Assembly (NCBI GenBank): GCA_028023455.1 | Contig: JAQFVV010006336.1 | Span: 1,812,224-1,876,223 of the forward strand | Reading direction: 5' to 3' | Source of the DNA: Epiperipatus broadwayi | Lineage: Eukaryota > Onychophora > Udeonychophora > Euonychophora > Peripatidae | DNA: 64,000 nucleotides | Made by a program: the position numbers and the translations under genes | The notes under the pieces: generated by a model | Databases searched by the model: none | The model's input: only the letters and a program-made list of their open reading frames with translations | Told to the model about the DNA's origin: nothing | Shown: piece by piece, positions 49,272-61,831 of the stretch | Layout of the letters: every line of letters starts with the position of its first letter | Position numbering within the stretch: the stretch's first letter is position 1

Positions 49272-52200
49272 TACAGGATAGAAAATCCATCTTTACTTTT
49301 TGAAGCTCTAGTATGGTTTTAATATTGTCTTTGATATAGTTTTACTTAAGTATTTGTAAATAAGTTGTTAGTGTTATTGTTATTAATTGTTTAATTGTTA
49401 TTTAGTTCAGGGTTATTTATTTATTATGATATATGCTTTGTTTTGAGATAAATCATTATAATGGCAACATATGTATATAATTATGAGTATGTGTATAAAG
49501 AAACAATCATTAGCAGTGGTATTTAAATTGCTAAATATAATTATATTGTACCTTTATTTATTTATTTAAAAAAATAAAATAAAATATATAGTAATATTTT
49601 TCTGGTTGTTTAAATATTCATTTGATTTGTAAATTGCAACATAAATTTTTTAATGTAATATATATATGTATATTTTTTTTATTGACATTATTTTTTTTTC
49701 TTTTATTTGTTATTTAAAAAATATTTTAAAACTGCTAAACAATAGTGTTAAAGATTTTTTTTAAATCAGCACATGAATATGTACAACAACAGGAGAGAGC
49801 TGGTTATGGAATGCAGGATAATCACCATCATTCTTCTAGCTGGTTAATAAAAAATGAAGACATTACTTTTGTTCATCATTTCTCCAAATTTTTCTTATAA
49901 ATTTCCTTACAAAAATTATTGGATTAAAGATTAATACTAAAGATGATTTGCTAAGTTCAATTTTATCATTTTGAGGTGTTTGCCTCCCTACTTGCCCCTC
50001 TAACAATATTGGAAAGTTTGTGAAGCACAAAACCTAAAAATAAACTGGCATTCATAAATAAGTCTAAAAAATAGGTATTTATAATTATGTATATACTAGT
50101 ACAATTTCCAAATTTCTAAATTTCTTAATGATACAAAGTAATCTTTAACCTAAGTGGTACATAATTGGATATCAAGAAAATTATTGAAGTCAATTGTTTA
50201 ATAACAAGAAATCAATCTGTTAACTTACTTATAATATGTACATATTTTAACATCACTTTGAGCCATTTTAGGATGAATAAAATAAGTGAAAGTACTGGAA
50301 ATAACTAACTGATTTAAAATGATTGGACACTAAAGCAGATAGATGGTAACAAAAAAAAAAATATCTTATTTTTTTTTTATTGACTATCTTTTTATTTTTA
50401 TTTTTATGTAACATTTAATATATCTTTATAAAAGAATATACAACTGAAATATTTAGAAACTAACTTCCAAATTTCTTTTGAATGTTAGAATTATAAGAAT
50501 AATGAAAGTTGATTTTAGTATATATGTTTGTTTATTTATTTTAAAGACATTTTATAGCTTAAACTATGTGAATATTTTGTAATTATAAATATATAAATTT
50601 ATTTATTTATTTTACTTTCTGATTTGATTTGCATTTGCATACAGGTTAATAAATCATAAAAGTCATTTGTCAATTTAAATTGGAAAGCAATAAATTATAT
50701 TTTATTGCATAGGAATTATATACATGTACTAATTTATAGAACTGTATTTATATGTAATATCATTGTTTAATAATTATCTTAGTTCTTCAATTATTATTCA
50801 CACAATCTGGTTGCATTTTATTCATATCCATTAAGTCTTATAAGTAAAAATATTTAATATTTCATACTTGTGTGTTTATATATTAGTGCCGATATTTCAT
50901 ATGCTAGTCATTATATTTATTTGTCTTTAAGTCAGTTGACTTTTAAATTTATTTGTTCATGCTGACATTACTTATTGTTTATTGAGGTTAAGATTATAGT
51001 TATAACTTTAGTCCACTATTGTGAAGTTTTTATCTTGGTATTGTTAATTGTAGAATAGCCTTAGTATGTCAGGCCTTATTTATTACAATTATGATTATTG
51101 CTGGATGGAACAGATAAATTCCTCATCTGTATTGTAGTTATCCATGAGTTGATAGTGCTTATATTTCCTGTGATTGTAATCACATATTTATAGATATCTA
51201 GTGTTGTTGTTTTCAGTGAGTCTCTCCATATATTTTCTTGATGCACTGAGTCAAAATGTCCAGGCATACTATTTTGCCTCAAATGTAGGTCTTATTTTGG
51301 AAGTCACCATGCTTTTGATATATTTATGCTAGTTGCATTACATAGTTCTCTTTTTGGGTCTATCACACATGAGATTTAATTAAAATTAAATTTTTCACCA
51401 TAGTAGATGAGGTTGCTTGTATTTTTAGTTTGTAGTGTCAAGATAAGTTTATTTAAAGAATGTGATTCTTTTAGGATGCACTCAATTATGTTAGTGCTTT
51501 AAAGTATAAGAATGACTATGTTTTGTGCTATCATGATTTGTAATCATTCACAAATCAACCAACAATATTTTGTAATTGTAAATGTTTGAATTTATAAGCA
51601 TATGACCAATTAGTATACTCCACACATATTATGTATATGTTATGATCATCCAGAACTTTTCTAATGTAGGTGTAAATCACTAGTTAATTTCAAATGTTTA
51701 TTTAAATGATTTACATTATGTGGACATTGAATTTATAACTTATGTGTGTATAAATGACTTCTGATAAATAATCCATTCATTGAATCCATTTAGTATTTGC
51801 TTAATTCAGTCATTTAGTTAATTTCTACATTAAAACAGTATTTAAAAAAAATATATTAAAAAAATCCATGAGATATCTACAATTTGTTTATCTATTTTAT
51901 ATTTGTTCAATTTCATAACAGCTTATACAGTTCCTATATGAATATAAATTGCAAATTATAAGTGTTACTGTTAAACCTTATACTTAATTTACATATAGAA
52001 AAATTGAGTATTTGCAAAATAAAACTATTATTATGTTTCCCAGATCGGTATATGTATATGTATGCTATTATAAATCTAAAGTCGCAATGTTGAAATAAAG
52101 CTGTATCATTTATTTTATATAAAAGAATGATTTTGAGTTTTATTTGAGATTTATTAATTTTATTTTTATTTTTTTTTAGTACATCAGCTCTACAAGCTAA

Positions 52201-53030
52201 CAGATATAAAAGTATTAAATTATTGGTAATTTCAATTGAATAAATATATTTTGGATTCAATAAAATTCCTTTTGTTCTGAATTATATTTGGTATATAATT
52301 AATTATAAGTTAAATTAACCTGAGAACTAATTAGTAACATACTCTAGTCAATGCTCTATATTATTCAGTTTGTCTTATATAGTTAGCCATGGTAATAGTA
52401 TATTTTAGTATATTCATTTTGAGGCAGTTTATTTTATCTTAATATATGTATAACATGCTATTAAATAGGTATTACACTTCTTATCTGTATTATATTTATA
52501 TTGAGTTGAATGATGGAAGATATGTTCTTTCTTCTTGCATGGCACATGCATTTTATTACAGTTGACAAGTTACTATGAAACCTGATTAATTTATGGGTGC
52601 CTCATAGGTATAGCTTATCCAAATATTTTCTTTATTTCTAATATAATCTATCCATTATAAATGGTGCAATTTATAGATTGAATTTATAAATCAAATAATT
52701 TATGAGATAATGTATTCCATTATAAATGTTGTGTCATCATGAGTTTTAGTCAATTAATGATTGTTGATTACATTATAGAGTTTCAAATTGTATTTTTCAT
52801 TATAAATGCTGCTCAATAATTTAGGTCACATTTTTTTTACTTATGGCCTATATGACATGCTACATTGATTATCCACTGTTTATTCATCTTTCTTCATTTA
52901 TATTGATTTACATATTTACCATTGCAATTGGCCTACCAACATTTAGGGACTTCTTATCTTAATACATATATTGTAACTGGACCATCATACAACCCCTTTA
53001 TTACCTCAGTTGTAACAATTTCCTGATGAG
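49272..53030. other. AT-rich desert, no gene seen
   Basis: About 3.8 kb with no supportable coding frame or identifiable element. Frames of 68 (51076-51282 minus) and 108 codons (51934-52260 minus) have no recognised motif. Confidence 0.55.
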
Positions 53031-53270
53031 CATGTTATAGGAAGGGACTATCGATTCGCATTCCCCAATGCAGATGTCCCCCCCCCCTACAACAATATTT
53101 TTTACTCATCAGAGGATGTAGCACCATAGAGGCTGGAAGCATCTAGACATTTTTATGTTTGGTTTTCCAAACGGTGCTACCAGAGTTCCGTCTCACTACA
53201 ACCTGACTTACCTAGGTCTAATTATGCCAGACATAGCTCAGGTGGCAGATATTCTTATGAACAAGTGCAC
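53031..53270. other. GC-richer unassigned fragment
   Basis: Stands out from its surroundings by base composition: a C11 run at 53080-53090 and text such as CTATCGATTCGCATTCCC, AACGGTGCTACCAGAGTTCC and TCACTACAACCTGACTTACC. It has no long frame. It is probably a piece of a repeat family I cannot name. Confidence 0.4.
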
Positions 53271-53334
53271 TGAATGATGAGTGATGCAATAAAAAATATA
53301 GAATTGAACAACTAAGAGTAATTTTAAGTAACAA

Positions 53335-53455
53335 TAATTTTATTTAACAATAATTCATTTTCAAGTCCATGCATATCCATGTGAAGATTTATTTTCATTT
53401 CATTGATGAGAAGAAGCACAGAAACAGTTTATCTAACAATAATTCATTTTCAAGT
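53335..53455. repeat. Short direct repeat pair
   Basis: TAACAATAATTCATTTTCAA(GTCC) occurs at about 53346-53369 and again at about 53434-53457, about 88 bp apart, with a partial third copy just before the first. Confidence 0.75.
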
Positions 53456-53469
53456 CCTTCCAACAAGGT

Positions 53470-54055
53470 ATATGCAGTAAAGCAGGTATGATTTATACCA
53501 CATTTTATTATTTTGAGAATTGTTACAGGTAGGTAAACACATAATCTTGGCCATTCTAGGTTTGTGGAGCATTTATAGTTTAGTCAAACCTAAATGTATT
53601 TCCATACACATAAACTTTATTATTTTATTTAAATATGAGTAATATGCAGTTAAGCATTTGTGATTTACATTTAATTATTCTAGCATGAATATTTATTTGG
53701 TCTGCTACAGGTGTATATTTTTATACATAAGTTCATCAGCAGTTTCATTTATAATCTCACTTTACTTGTTTTGATACATAGCTGAGATATTTATTTTTTT
53801 AGTTATCATAGACAGATAAGTTGGTGGTCAGCATTTCCATGTTGGTGGAGCATTTATAATTTGAAATATAGATGTATATTCCTACACATAAACTTTATTA
53901 TTTTATATAGATAGAAGTAATATTCAGCTGAGCATTTATGATTTATACAGCATTTAATTATTCTAACATAAATATTTACTTGGTCTGCTGCAAACGGATA
54001 TTTTTATACATAAATTCATTAGCAGTTTTATTTATAATTTGAAATATAGAACACA
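53470..54055. repeat. Diverged ~285-bp tandem repeat
   Basis: Two adjacent copies (about 53555-53840 and 53841-54055, the second incomplete) share TGGTGGAGCATTTATA, CACATAAACTTTATTATTTT, GAGCATTTATGATTTA-like text, TTGGTCTGCT and ATTTTTATACATAA...TCAT...AGCAGTTT in the same order at offsets of 281-290 bp. A third partial match of one block lies at about 53470. Identity is roughly 80-85% by eye, so the duplication is old. Confidence 0.75.
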
Positions 54056-54990
54056 ATTAACGTTTTCATATTTCTCCATTAATTTTTTTCTTTTATTAAA
54101 ATTTTTATCATAGCATTAATAATTGAATTGCTACTATTTTTTTAATTCTTGCCTTTTTACTTTTTGTTCTCTTTCAATACCAATGAGGCTTAATGAATGG
54201 CACAGTAGACAGGCTGGAGCTTACTTCATGATTATGGATGAAGAGAAAAACGCAGGTCAACCGCCCATGTTAAATTGTTTCTTCATGGTTAAGTTTTGAT
54301 TTTTTTGTCTTGCTTTACTTAGTAAAACTGATAAAAATAAACACTCTCTGATAATCCAAATTTTCCAGATATTTTGTACTTTCTCTGCTTGTTTTATCCA
54401 ATATGACTTCTAAAAAGAAAAACTACTTAACCAATAATAATAAAAACTATTCTCTCTGTCTCATAATCCAAATTTTTCAACCTATTTATACTTTCTTTTT
54501 ATCAGAATGGATTCTCTTTACATGATTCCTGCTTCAATTGGTATTGGTGGTATGTTTTTGTCCATGTTTGTGTCATTTCCGCCAGTTCATTGGCTATTCT
54601 TTTTGGCAGTAGAAGAACATTTTTTTAAATTATCTGGCTATGTGTTTTTGAATTCCAATTTATTAAGACTGCCTTAAGCTAATATCACATTTTATCTGAC
54701 ATCATTCCAAAAATTGAAAATGTAATATTTTTAATAAATGCAAGCTTTAAATAAATATGAGTGATATATTTAAATTATATTGTAATTTAAATCTATAAAA
54801 TCAATAATGATTTTCTTTTAACTATAAACTTTTTGCTTTATTTCTTTTTTTAATTTGATCAAATCATGCTAGTCTTTTTTAAATGGGGGGGGGGCTTTTG
54901 AATATATATGCGTGGAACAGTATATCTGTTTCAATATATAAATGTAAAATAAGTACCCATTATAAAATATTATAGTTTAAATTCTTTTAT

Positions 54991-55022
54991 AGCACTTTCA
55001 ATTATGTGGTAATCCTCGTCAG
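54991..55022 (-). ncRNA. Hammerhead-ribozyme-like core, left arm
   Basis: On the minus strand, CTGACGA (55022-55016) matches CUGANGA exactly. It is followed by G, then GATT-ACCACAT-AATT (stem II with one G-U closing pair), GAAA (54999-54996) and GTGCTA. AG...CT next to the core would be a two-pair stem III and UA the cleavage dinucleotide. Stem I is not clean next to the core, though AAATTC/GAATTT further out can pair. Confidence 0.55.
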
Positions 55023-55067
55023 CTTTAACTGAATTTCAAATTTTCAAAATTTCAAATTCAGATAAAG

Positions 55068-55100
55068 CTGATGAGGATTTCCACATAATCAAAAGCACTA
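55068..55100 (+). ncRNA. Hammerhead-ribozyme-like core, right arm
   Basis: CTGATGA at 55068-55074, then G, then GATT-TCCACAT-AATC (perfect 4-bp stem II), AAAA where GAAA is expected (55091-55094), then GCACTA. Compared with the left arm, the differences at C-GAAA, CTGACGA/CTGATGA and GTGC/GCAC are all what CpG decay on one or the other strand would give. This copy is probably inactive because the core G is lost. Confidence 0.5.
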
Positions 55101-55134
55101 CAAAAAGTTTAAACTATAATATATTATATACCGT

Positions 55135-58100
55135 TAAAATTTATATATATATATATATTAACAGATCAATATTTGTAGAACTCTATACAATTAAAATATG
55201 TAAGTTCTTATATTTCTGATAAATATTCATAGTATGAAAATATATTATGTAAGCACTGTATTTGAAGTTTAATCATATTATAATCACATTGTTCAAACAA
55301 GATTTTTATTCACTTGAATGAATTAGGTATTTAAAGTAAGATAATATTTAGTAAAACATTAAGATATTAATATTTCCATTTTTATATGAATAATAGCACT
55401 ATTTAATTCTTTGTTATTTTATTATAGCACTACCATAGTATCACAAAGTTAATCCATAATGAATTCATTTAGATATATTAGAGCCAATAGATATTGTAGC
55501 ACCAATAATGTTCTGTGAATTTTATATATTCCTGTGAATTTTATGTTAAGATGATTTTATTTTGATATGTTAATAGACCTCTCAAATGAGATTTTTCTTC
55601 ATCCAGACTTTCATTTTTATAGTAAGATTCAACTTTTAATATTTTATATAAAATATTGTCTTTGTTTGTGAAAGGCATATTAAGCACGAATCTCAATCTA
55701 AAATCAGGGTCTTTTTATTACTTTTACCTAATGATGAAACATTTAGGTCATTACTAATAGATAGTGTTGCTAGCATTTCCCTCAAAAATAACCCATTGCT
55801 ATTGTCTCTGTTATAAAGGGTTAAATTTCCCTCACTAAAAAGTTCTTGAAATATTTCAGCATTCATAAAATAAAATGTTTCTTGATTTTGTAATAAATAA
55901 ATGCTTTAAAAACTAATAACAATAGAATATATTTGCAAATTATATTTTAAAATCATAATTTAAACAGAATATGAATATCTTTTTTATATTTATTTAATAT
56001 ATTATATCCTATAATTTTTTTAAATTACTTATTAAAATAATGATATATAAATAATATTTTAAAACACAAATGGTTTAATATTATTTTAATTATATAAATG
56101 TAAAATGCACATACACATACATACACACACTAAATGATAATTACGTATTTAATGTTTATTTAGGTTTATATATTATTTCTTAAATGAATTCAGCAAATAA
56201 AATACACATTTTAATATACTCAATCTTTCTAATAATAAAATATTAACTTTATTATGAGATATACTTTAATATATTATCCAATAAGAAAAATTAAAATGAA
56301 AAAATCATGAATGTCATCTTATATCACAATAGATTATCCAATAACTTTTTATTAATATTGTAACCTATTGATCCTTTTACAACAACTAGAAAATAAAGTG
56401 ACCATTTTTTTAGGAACATAATGATTCCAGGTTTAAATCTAGACGAAGATAGTACATTATATATATATATATGATAACCATGATTTTTTTATATAAATAT
56501 TATTTATATTGTTTTATTATTAATTTCTTATTTAATTAGAACATCACAAAATTAATTTATCTTTTTTTATTGTATTTTTTAAAAAAAACTAATTCTAAGG
56601 AAGTAAAAAAAATAAAAATAGAATTAAAAATAAATATTACCCAATAGTATACTAAAAACTAATTAAAAAAATAATAATGTAATAAAAACAAAATTAAAAT
56701 AACATTGAGTATAAAAAATATTAAATAAATAAATATAACTATAAATAGTAAAAAACAAATTAAATATAAAAATATTTAATAAAAAAATAACATAATAAAT
56801 ATATAGAATAATTAATAATTTTTTAAATAAAAATAAAAACAATAAAATAATTTAAATACTTGTTTAATAATATATAGAAGTTGTAAAATAGAGAATATAT
56901 ACATAGGAGAAACATTACATTCCTTTATAATGATATTTAAGCAGCGTTATACTAGGCATTACACATATATTTCAACCCCTGAGGGTGGCACAAGACTTTT
57001 ATATAGTCTGGAAATTTTATGTGGAGGTCAGAATATATGTGAATAATATATGACTAAACTATCTTAAATTATTAGAATTTCCAAATGCAGCCTAATGTCT
57101 CTTACATTTAAGCATTTTCTGGCATTTTCTTTTATCCCTCACATTAACGTAAAATAAATGATAAAATGATTATTACTTATCAGAAAATAATAAATTTGAC
57201 TTCATTTGATAGATATTTTTGTTTACTATTGATATACATTTTAAATGTTCACATTTTTTTTTGTAAATATTAAAAAAATGAGATTGCAATCAAAACAAAT
57301 ACTTTACACATCATCATTTCTAGAAGGATTATTTTCAGTTTATAAAATCAACAAAATATTTTTTAATTCTGATCATTTTTAAACATCTGAATGAATAATT
57401 ATTTATTTCTCTTATATCTAACAAATTATGCTTTAAAAGTTTAATTTTTTTCGAATATTTATTGCAAAATTATGATATTTCCTTACTCGAAAATATAAGT
57501 AGCTTCTTTACATCAAAGCTAGTCTTTTAATTTGCTTCAGGTCATATTTATGTTAGCTGCTAATATAATGTTATATTTTTGAAAATAAAGTATTTCAAGT
57601 CAAAATAAGTTATTAATAATTTATATTTATTGATATCTGATAAATATGGTGTAAATTATTTTAAAAAATGATCTAAAACCATAATAAATTCATAAATAAA
57701 CACATTTTTGTTTGTAAAATGCCAAACGTTTTACAGTTTTGGCAATGGACAATGGCTGAACATGTCAGGCCATGGCTTATGTCTATTGTTAGAGTGGGAA
57801 TTTTGAATTTCATGCTTTTTAGCTCAAAATTTTGGGCAAAAAAATTTATTATAATAAAGTATACCATTTAACACGCATTTTAACATAATATGAAAAAACT
57901 CACCAGGAGGCGAATTGGCCAAAAGATTAAATAATTTATCTCAATTAATCATTGGGTTTTAATAAATGATTATATGACTAGCTCAGCTCAGAACAGGAGA
58001 TTCTCAATTAATAAAAAACTGATTGACAAATAACAGATATTAAATGCTAGGCAAATTTAAATAAATATAATACATTTATTAATTACCAAAATAAAATATG

Positions 58101-60000
58101 GAAAATAAATTATTAAAATTATAAGTACATAAATTTAAAATAAATTATTTTTTTTTATGGATGGTTTTATATAAATCAGTAATGTAATGAGTTTGTTATT
58201 GATTATAACATCTAAAGAACTGCAGATACCTTATCATAATTGTGAAGCAAAATCTTTTTCAAATCATTCTATCTTTATTGAAGTATTAAAATAATTATGC
58301 TGGATTTCAAACTTACAGTACAAAAATCAACTAGAGTGCATAACAAATTACCACAAAATCATTGGTACATAAAAGAAAAGAAAGTGGAAAAATATTGGAG
58401 ATGCAAGTTTGAAGTTCACCCTAAGGGTAATAATTTAGGTAGCACAGTTGGCAAGTAGGTACCATGCATAAGTGCCTGTTAGAGAAGAGCTTATCAGAGA
58501 TGTTGTCAATAGGGGCTCTGTATGTTCACTAACTGAATATGGTGATTCAGGACTACCAGGCCCCATGTAAGCTATACCACAGCTTAAACAAGGTAGGAAT
58601 TAACTGAGCCTATTCTAAAAAAACAAATACCATACAAATAACATCTAATGGTTAAAGCTCACATATTTAATGCTATTTTAACAAGTGAAAAAATTTTCAA
58701 ATCAGCAACACACAAGTTGAAATGAGATTCTTTATCTATATAAAGAATAATGCACATAAGCTTGTAACTACTTCAAAAAATTATTGTTATAGCACACCAA
58801 TGAATAAATCAAATAACAGTTTCAATAATTGGTAAGAATGCCTATGATTAATTATTTGATCAGAAAATTACTTTTTTATCCTATGAGATTCCTGACATTT
58901 AATTACAAAAGTTAATTATATGACTGAATATAAAATCGGTAACTTAATAATGACCTAAAGAAGTCAACTTATGGTAAATTAGTACTATCAAACTATCTGC
59001 AATTAAAAACAAAAATAATTTATAATAAAGCCATTAAATGAAACAAAATAATTAATAACTCATCCATATTTGAAAGTTAATCAAAAACATACAATATAAT
59101 TCATTAAAATTAAATTACATCAATATTTATGAATCTAGGAGTAAATGTTAATAATTAAAAGCTCTAGGTGCAAAATTTAATTATGCCTGGCTTATTCAGT
59201 ATATAATGTTCTTATATTACCATACTAGTGCTGCAGACTTTGACATTTATATTTAAAGTGATACATATTTATATTTTCTGGACTATTTGGATCATTTCTC
59301 ATTTAATGAGAGTAAGGTTTGAAGAAAAGCTTTGACATAGAAGTTGTTTGGTTAGCAAAAAAATCAGAAGATTGGTCAGGGCATTAGATTTCTCATGCTG
59401 GGATGGAGTTATGTTTGAAGAAAGAAGTCCACCAAGATGTAAATGTCTCATCCACTCATTACTATTTGAACAACAACTAATATGGTTAGTCCATCCATTT
59501 GATTGTGATGGTTTCTGTTAGCTAACTATGTCCCAATTAATAGATGTCAGAAATCACTGCTGATGGATAATTGAGATTAATTAACTTACAACAAGTGGTA
59601 AGTTCTGGAAACGTTCACTGATAAAAAAGTCTGGAACTGTTTACTCATTTACATTAAATGTTGAAGCTTATATGACATCATCACTTTTGTTCTTTTCTAA
59701 GAAATTTCTAAAACAGGCATTAAATAAAAAAATACCATTTGAGATAAGCCAGCATTCCATCATTAATTAAATTTCTCATGAACTATTTTGTGGAATTTTT
59801 ACTTGAACAGTGTTCATTGTAAGCACATTCCATACTTAAAATTAGTATAATGAAAGCCAAATCCTTTACACCAGGCATTGTCAGGCAAGGCAAAAAATAA
59901 ACTAGTATAAGCATAACACATTTTTCTCTTAAAGTTCATTTTTCTTTACAAAGTTGTTTTACAAAATTATAACATTAAGTATCATTACAAAAAATATACT
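55135..60000. other. AT-rich desert, no gene seen
   Basis: About 4.9 kb. 56.1-56.9 kb is extremely A-rich (AAATA-type text). A 64-codon minus-strand frame at 57673-57867 is unassigned. A less AT-rich island at 58380-58600 may be an old tRNA-type repeat but its boxes do not hold up. Confidence 0.55.
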
Positions 60001-60009
60001 TGTATATAT

Positions 60010-60150
60010 ATAAGACATATTTTGCGGGTCCATCTGTGTTAAAATATTTCAAATATTGATATACCGACGTTTTGACTTGGTAACACAAGTCATCCACAGA
60101 ATGATAAAAGGTAGAAAGACGGTTGTAGAGGCGCTACAATCACTGATTTG
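60010..60150. repeat. Left terminal inverted repeat of PLE derivative
   Basis: Runs from TAAGACATATTTTGCGGG to GGCGCTACAATCACTGATTTG. Its minus strand at 60099-60066 reads CTG-TGG-ATGA, a 4-bp stem CTTG/CAAG with loop TGTTAC, TC, AAAAC, GTC. This looks like a hammerhead with a 3-nt insertion in the CUGAUGA box and G-to-A in GAAA. Confidence 0.85.
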
Positions 60151-60175
60151 AAAAAAAAAATTACAATGTTGCAAT

Positions 60176-61280
60176 TTGCCAAACCATATTATTGCTTTGA
60201 TTAAACATTGTCTCTTGAACACATATTTTGTATATAATGGACAACATTACAGACAAGTTTTTGGTACTCCTATGGGCTCACCTATCTCAGGAGTAATAGC
60301 TGATTTCTTCATGGAAAATATAGAAACTCGTGCTTTAGAATCAACCTCTTTAAAACCCCTCATTTGGCTCAGATACATAGATGACATTTTTTTGTCATAT
60401 GGCAACATGGAAAAAATAAATTAGATGATTTTTTCTGACATTTAAATAATATGCATCCTCATATTAGATTTACAATGGAGACAGAGTCTGATGGAATACT
60501 CCCTTTTCTTGATGTTTTAGTCACCAGAACACCAAATAGTTTATCTTTTTCAATGTATAGAAATAATACACACACTGACAGATATTTACATTTCCATTCT
60601 CCTCATCACCAAACTCAGATCATTTCTGCAGCCAAAACTTTTTTTAAATAGAGTATTTAACCTTTCAGATAAGTCACATCTGAAAAATGAAATAAATCAT
60701 ATTAATAGTGTTTTATTAGCAAATAGTTATAATTACAAATTTATAAAAAAAGCCTTATTTCAAGCCCAAAATGGACAAAATAGGAAACCAACAGATGATA
60801 AATCAACTATTAGAATTTGTGTTACATATGTAAAAGGAACTACATACAGTATTGGATGTATATTAAAATGCTATAATATAAATACAGCATTTTCTACTCA
60901 TCAAAAGATCAGTAATATAATAACCAAGCCTAAGGATTCAATCCCTCTTGAATATCATGGTGTTTATCAAATCTCATGTGAAAATTGTAAGGCTTCTTAT
61001 ATAGGTACGAGTAATTGTCGCATCAGTATTAGGAGAGATGAGCATGCTAATGCAGTTAAACAATTTCCATCATTATCAGCACTCTCACTCCATACTATGG
61101 ATTCAGGCAATAAAAATTAAGTTTTCTAGTACCAGGATCATATTCAGATGTGATAATCTATACCAGTGCAAAATTAGAGAAGCCATTAAGATACTTAAAA
61201 GGCCAGATTGTATCAATAAGCTAGATGATACAAGCAAACTTCCTCCTATTTGGAAAGATTTTTTTAAAAAACCTTCTTAA
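60176..61280 (+). pseudogene. Penelope-like RT (C-terminal part) + GIY-YIG nuclease
   Basis: Three open pieces joined by frameshifts. 60176-60424 has YFVYNGQHYRQVFGTPMGSP and ISGVIADFFMENIE (RT motif B of PLEs), then IWLRYIDDIFLSYG with the catalytic YIDD near residue 66. After a frameshift near 60415 and a TGA, 60451-60651 gives MHPHIRFTMETESDGILPFL and DVLVTRTPNSLSFSMYR (RT motifs D/E). After another frameshift near 60650 comes GVYQISCENCKASYIGTSNC (about 60960-61020), a GIY-YIG core with the Cys-x2-Cys pair found in several PLE groups, then RISIRRDEHANAV. A last frameshift near 61080-61120 leads to 61280 (REAIKILKRPDCINK...). The N-terminal RT motifs including motif A are absent. Dead copy. 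Confidence 0.88.
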
Positions 61281-61319
61281 TTTAACATTTTTGCTATTGG
61301 TGGAACTTTAACATTTATT

Positions 61320-61460
61320 CAAATTAGTGATTGTAGCGCCTCTACAACCATCTTTCTACCTTTTATCACTCTGTGGATGACTTGTGTTACCAAGTTAAAA
61401 CATCAGTATATCAATATTTGAAATATTTTAACATGGATGAACCCACAAAATATGTCTTTT
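61320..61460. repeat. Right terminal inverted repeat of PLE derivative
   Basis: Inverted copy of 60010-60150. The plus strand at 61371-61403 repeats the hammerhead-like order CTG-TGG-ATGA, CTTG-TGTTAC-CAAG, TT, AAAAC, ATC. Here the GTC triplet has become ATC and the preceding C a T, again in the CpG-decay direction. Confidence 0.85.
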
Positions 61461-61494
61461 ATATCTGCAACCCATAAAAACCTTCGTATCAACA

Positions 61495-61830
61495 TATATA
61501 TATATATATATACCGAAAGTACTTCTGTGGATTTAAAGATTGTTTGTAAACCGTTAAAAATATTATTTCAATTATAATTACAATATTGTTTTTAATTAAT
61601 GGATATTTTATTATATATATATGACTGCACATTTTAAAAATAAGAGTTTATAACAACTCTAAATTATAATTTTAACCTTCTAGTGACCAACAGATATTTT
61701 TCACATTATTATAATTTGAGACTCATCAAAGCATATCAACAAACCCTCCCTCTAAACAAAAAAAATATTTATTTATATATTTTTAAATTAATAATCTTTA
61801 AAACTATTCTTACCAATATTTGAGCTATCA
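61495..61830. other. AT-rich spacer with (AT)n tract
   Basis: Begins with about 20 bp of AT dinucleotides behind the PLE derivative. I see no gene or element in the rest. Confidence 0.6.
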
Positions 61831-61831
61831 T

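Larger units (their letters stand above)
54962..55131. mobile_element. ~170-bp hairpin element, probable PLE terminal inverted repeats
   Basis: Left arm 54962-55045 and right arm 55046-55131 are inverted copies of about 85 bp with almost no spacer. The outer ends TATAAAATATTATAGTTTAAA pair with TTTAAACTATAATATATTATA. Both arms carry hammerhead-like cores (annotated separately). It reads like the two inverted ends of a PLE brought together with the interior deleted. Confidence 0.75.
60010..61460 (+). mobile_element. Compact Penelope-like derivative with 141-bp inverted ends
   Basis: A 1.45-kb unit in which left terminal repeat 60010-60150 and right terminal repeat 61320-61460 are inverted copies, about 92% alike by eye. 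Between them lies the C-terminal half of a PLE protein (RT from motif B on, plus GIY-YIG). Inverted and direct pseudo-LTRs are a known PLE feature. The 5' part of the RT is missing although both ends are present, so either an internal deletion or template switching made this form. Confidence 0.82.

Noticed and set aside
53022-53060. CTGATGAG at 53024 as a hammerhead core
   Set aside because: No stem II and no GAAA at the right distance. A reverse-strand CTGATGAG near 53108 fails in the same way.
58380-58600. tRNA-like SINE
   Set aside because: A weak A-box-like and a weak B-box-like block exist but not in a consistent order on one strand.
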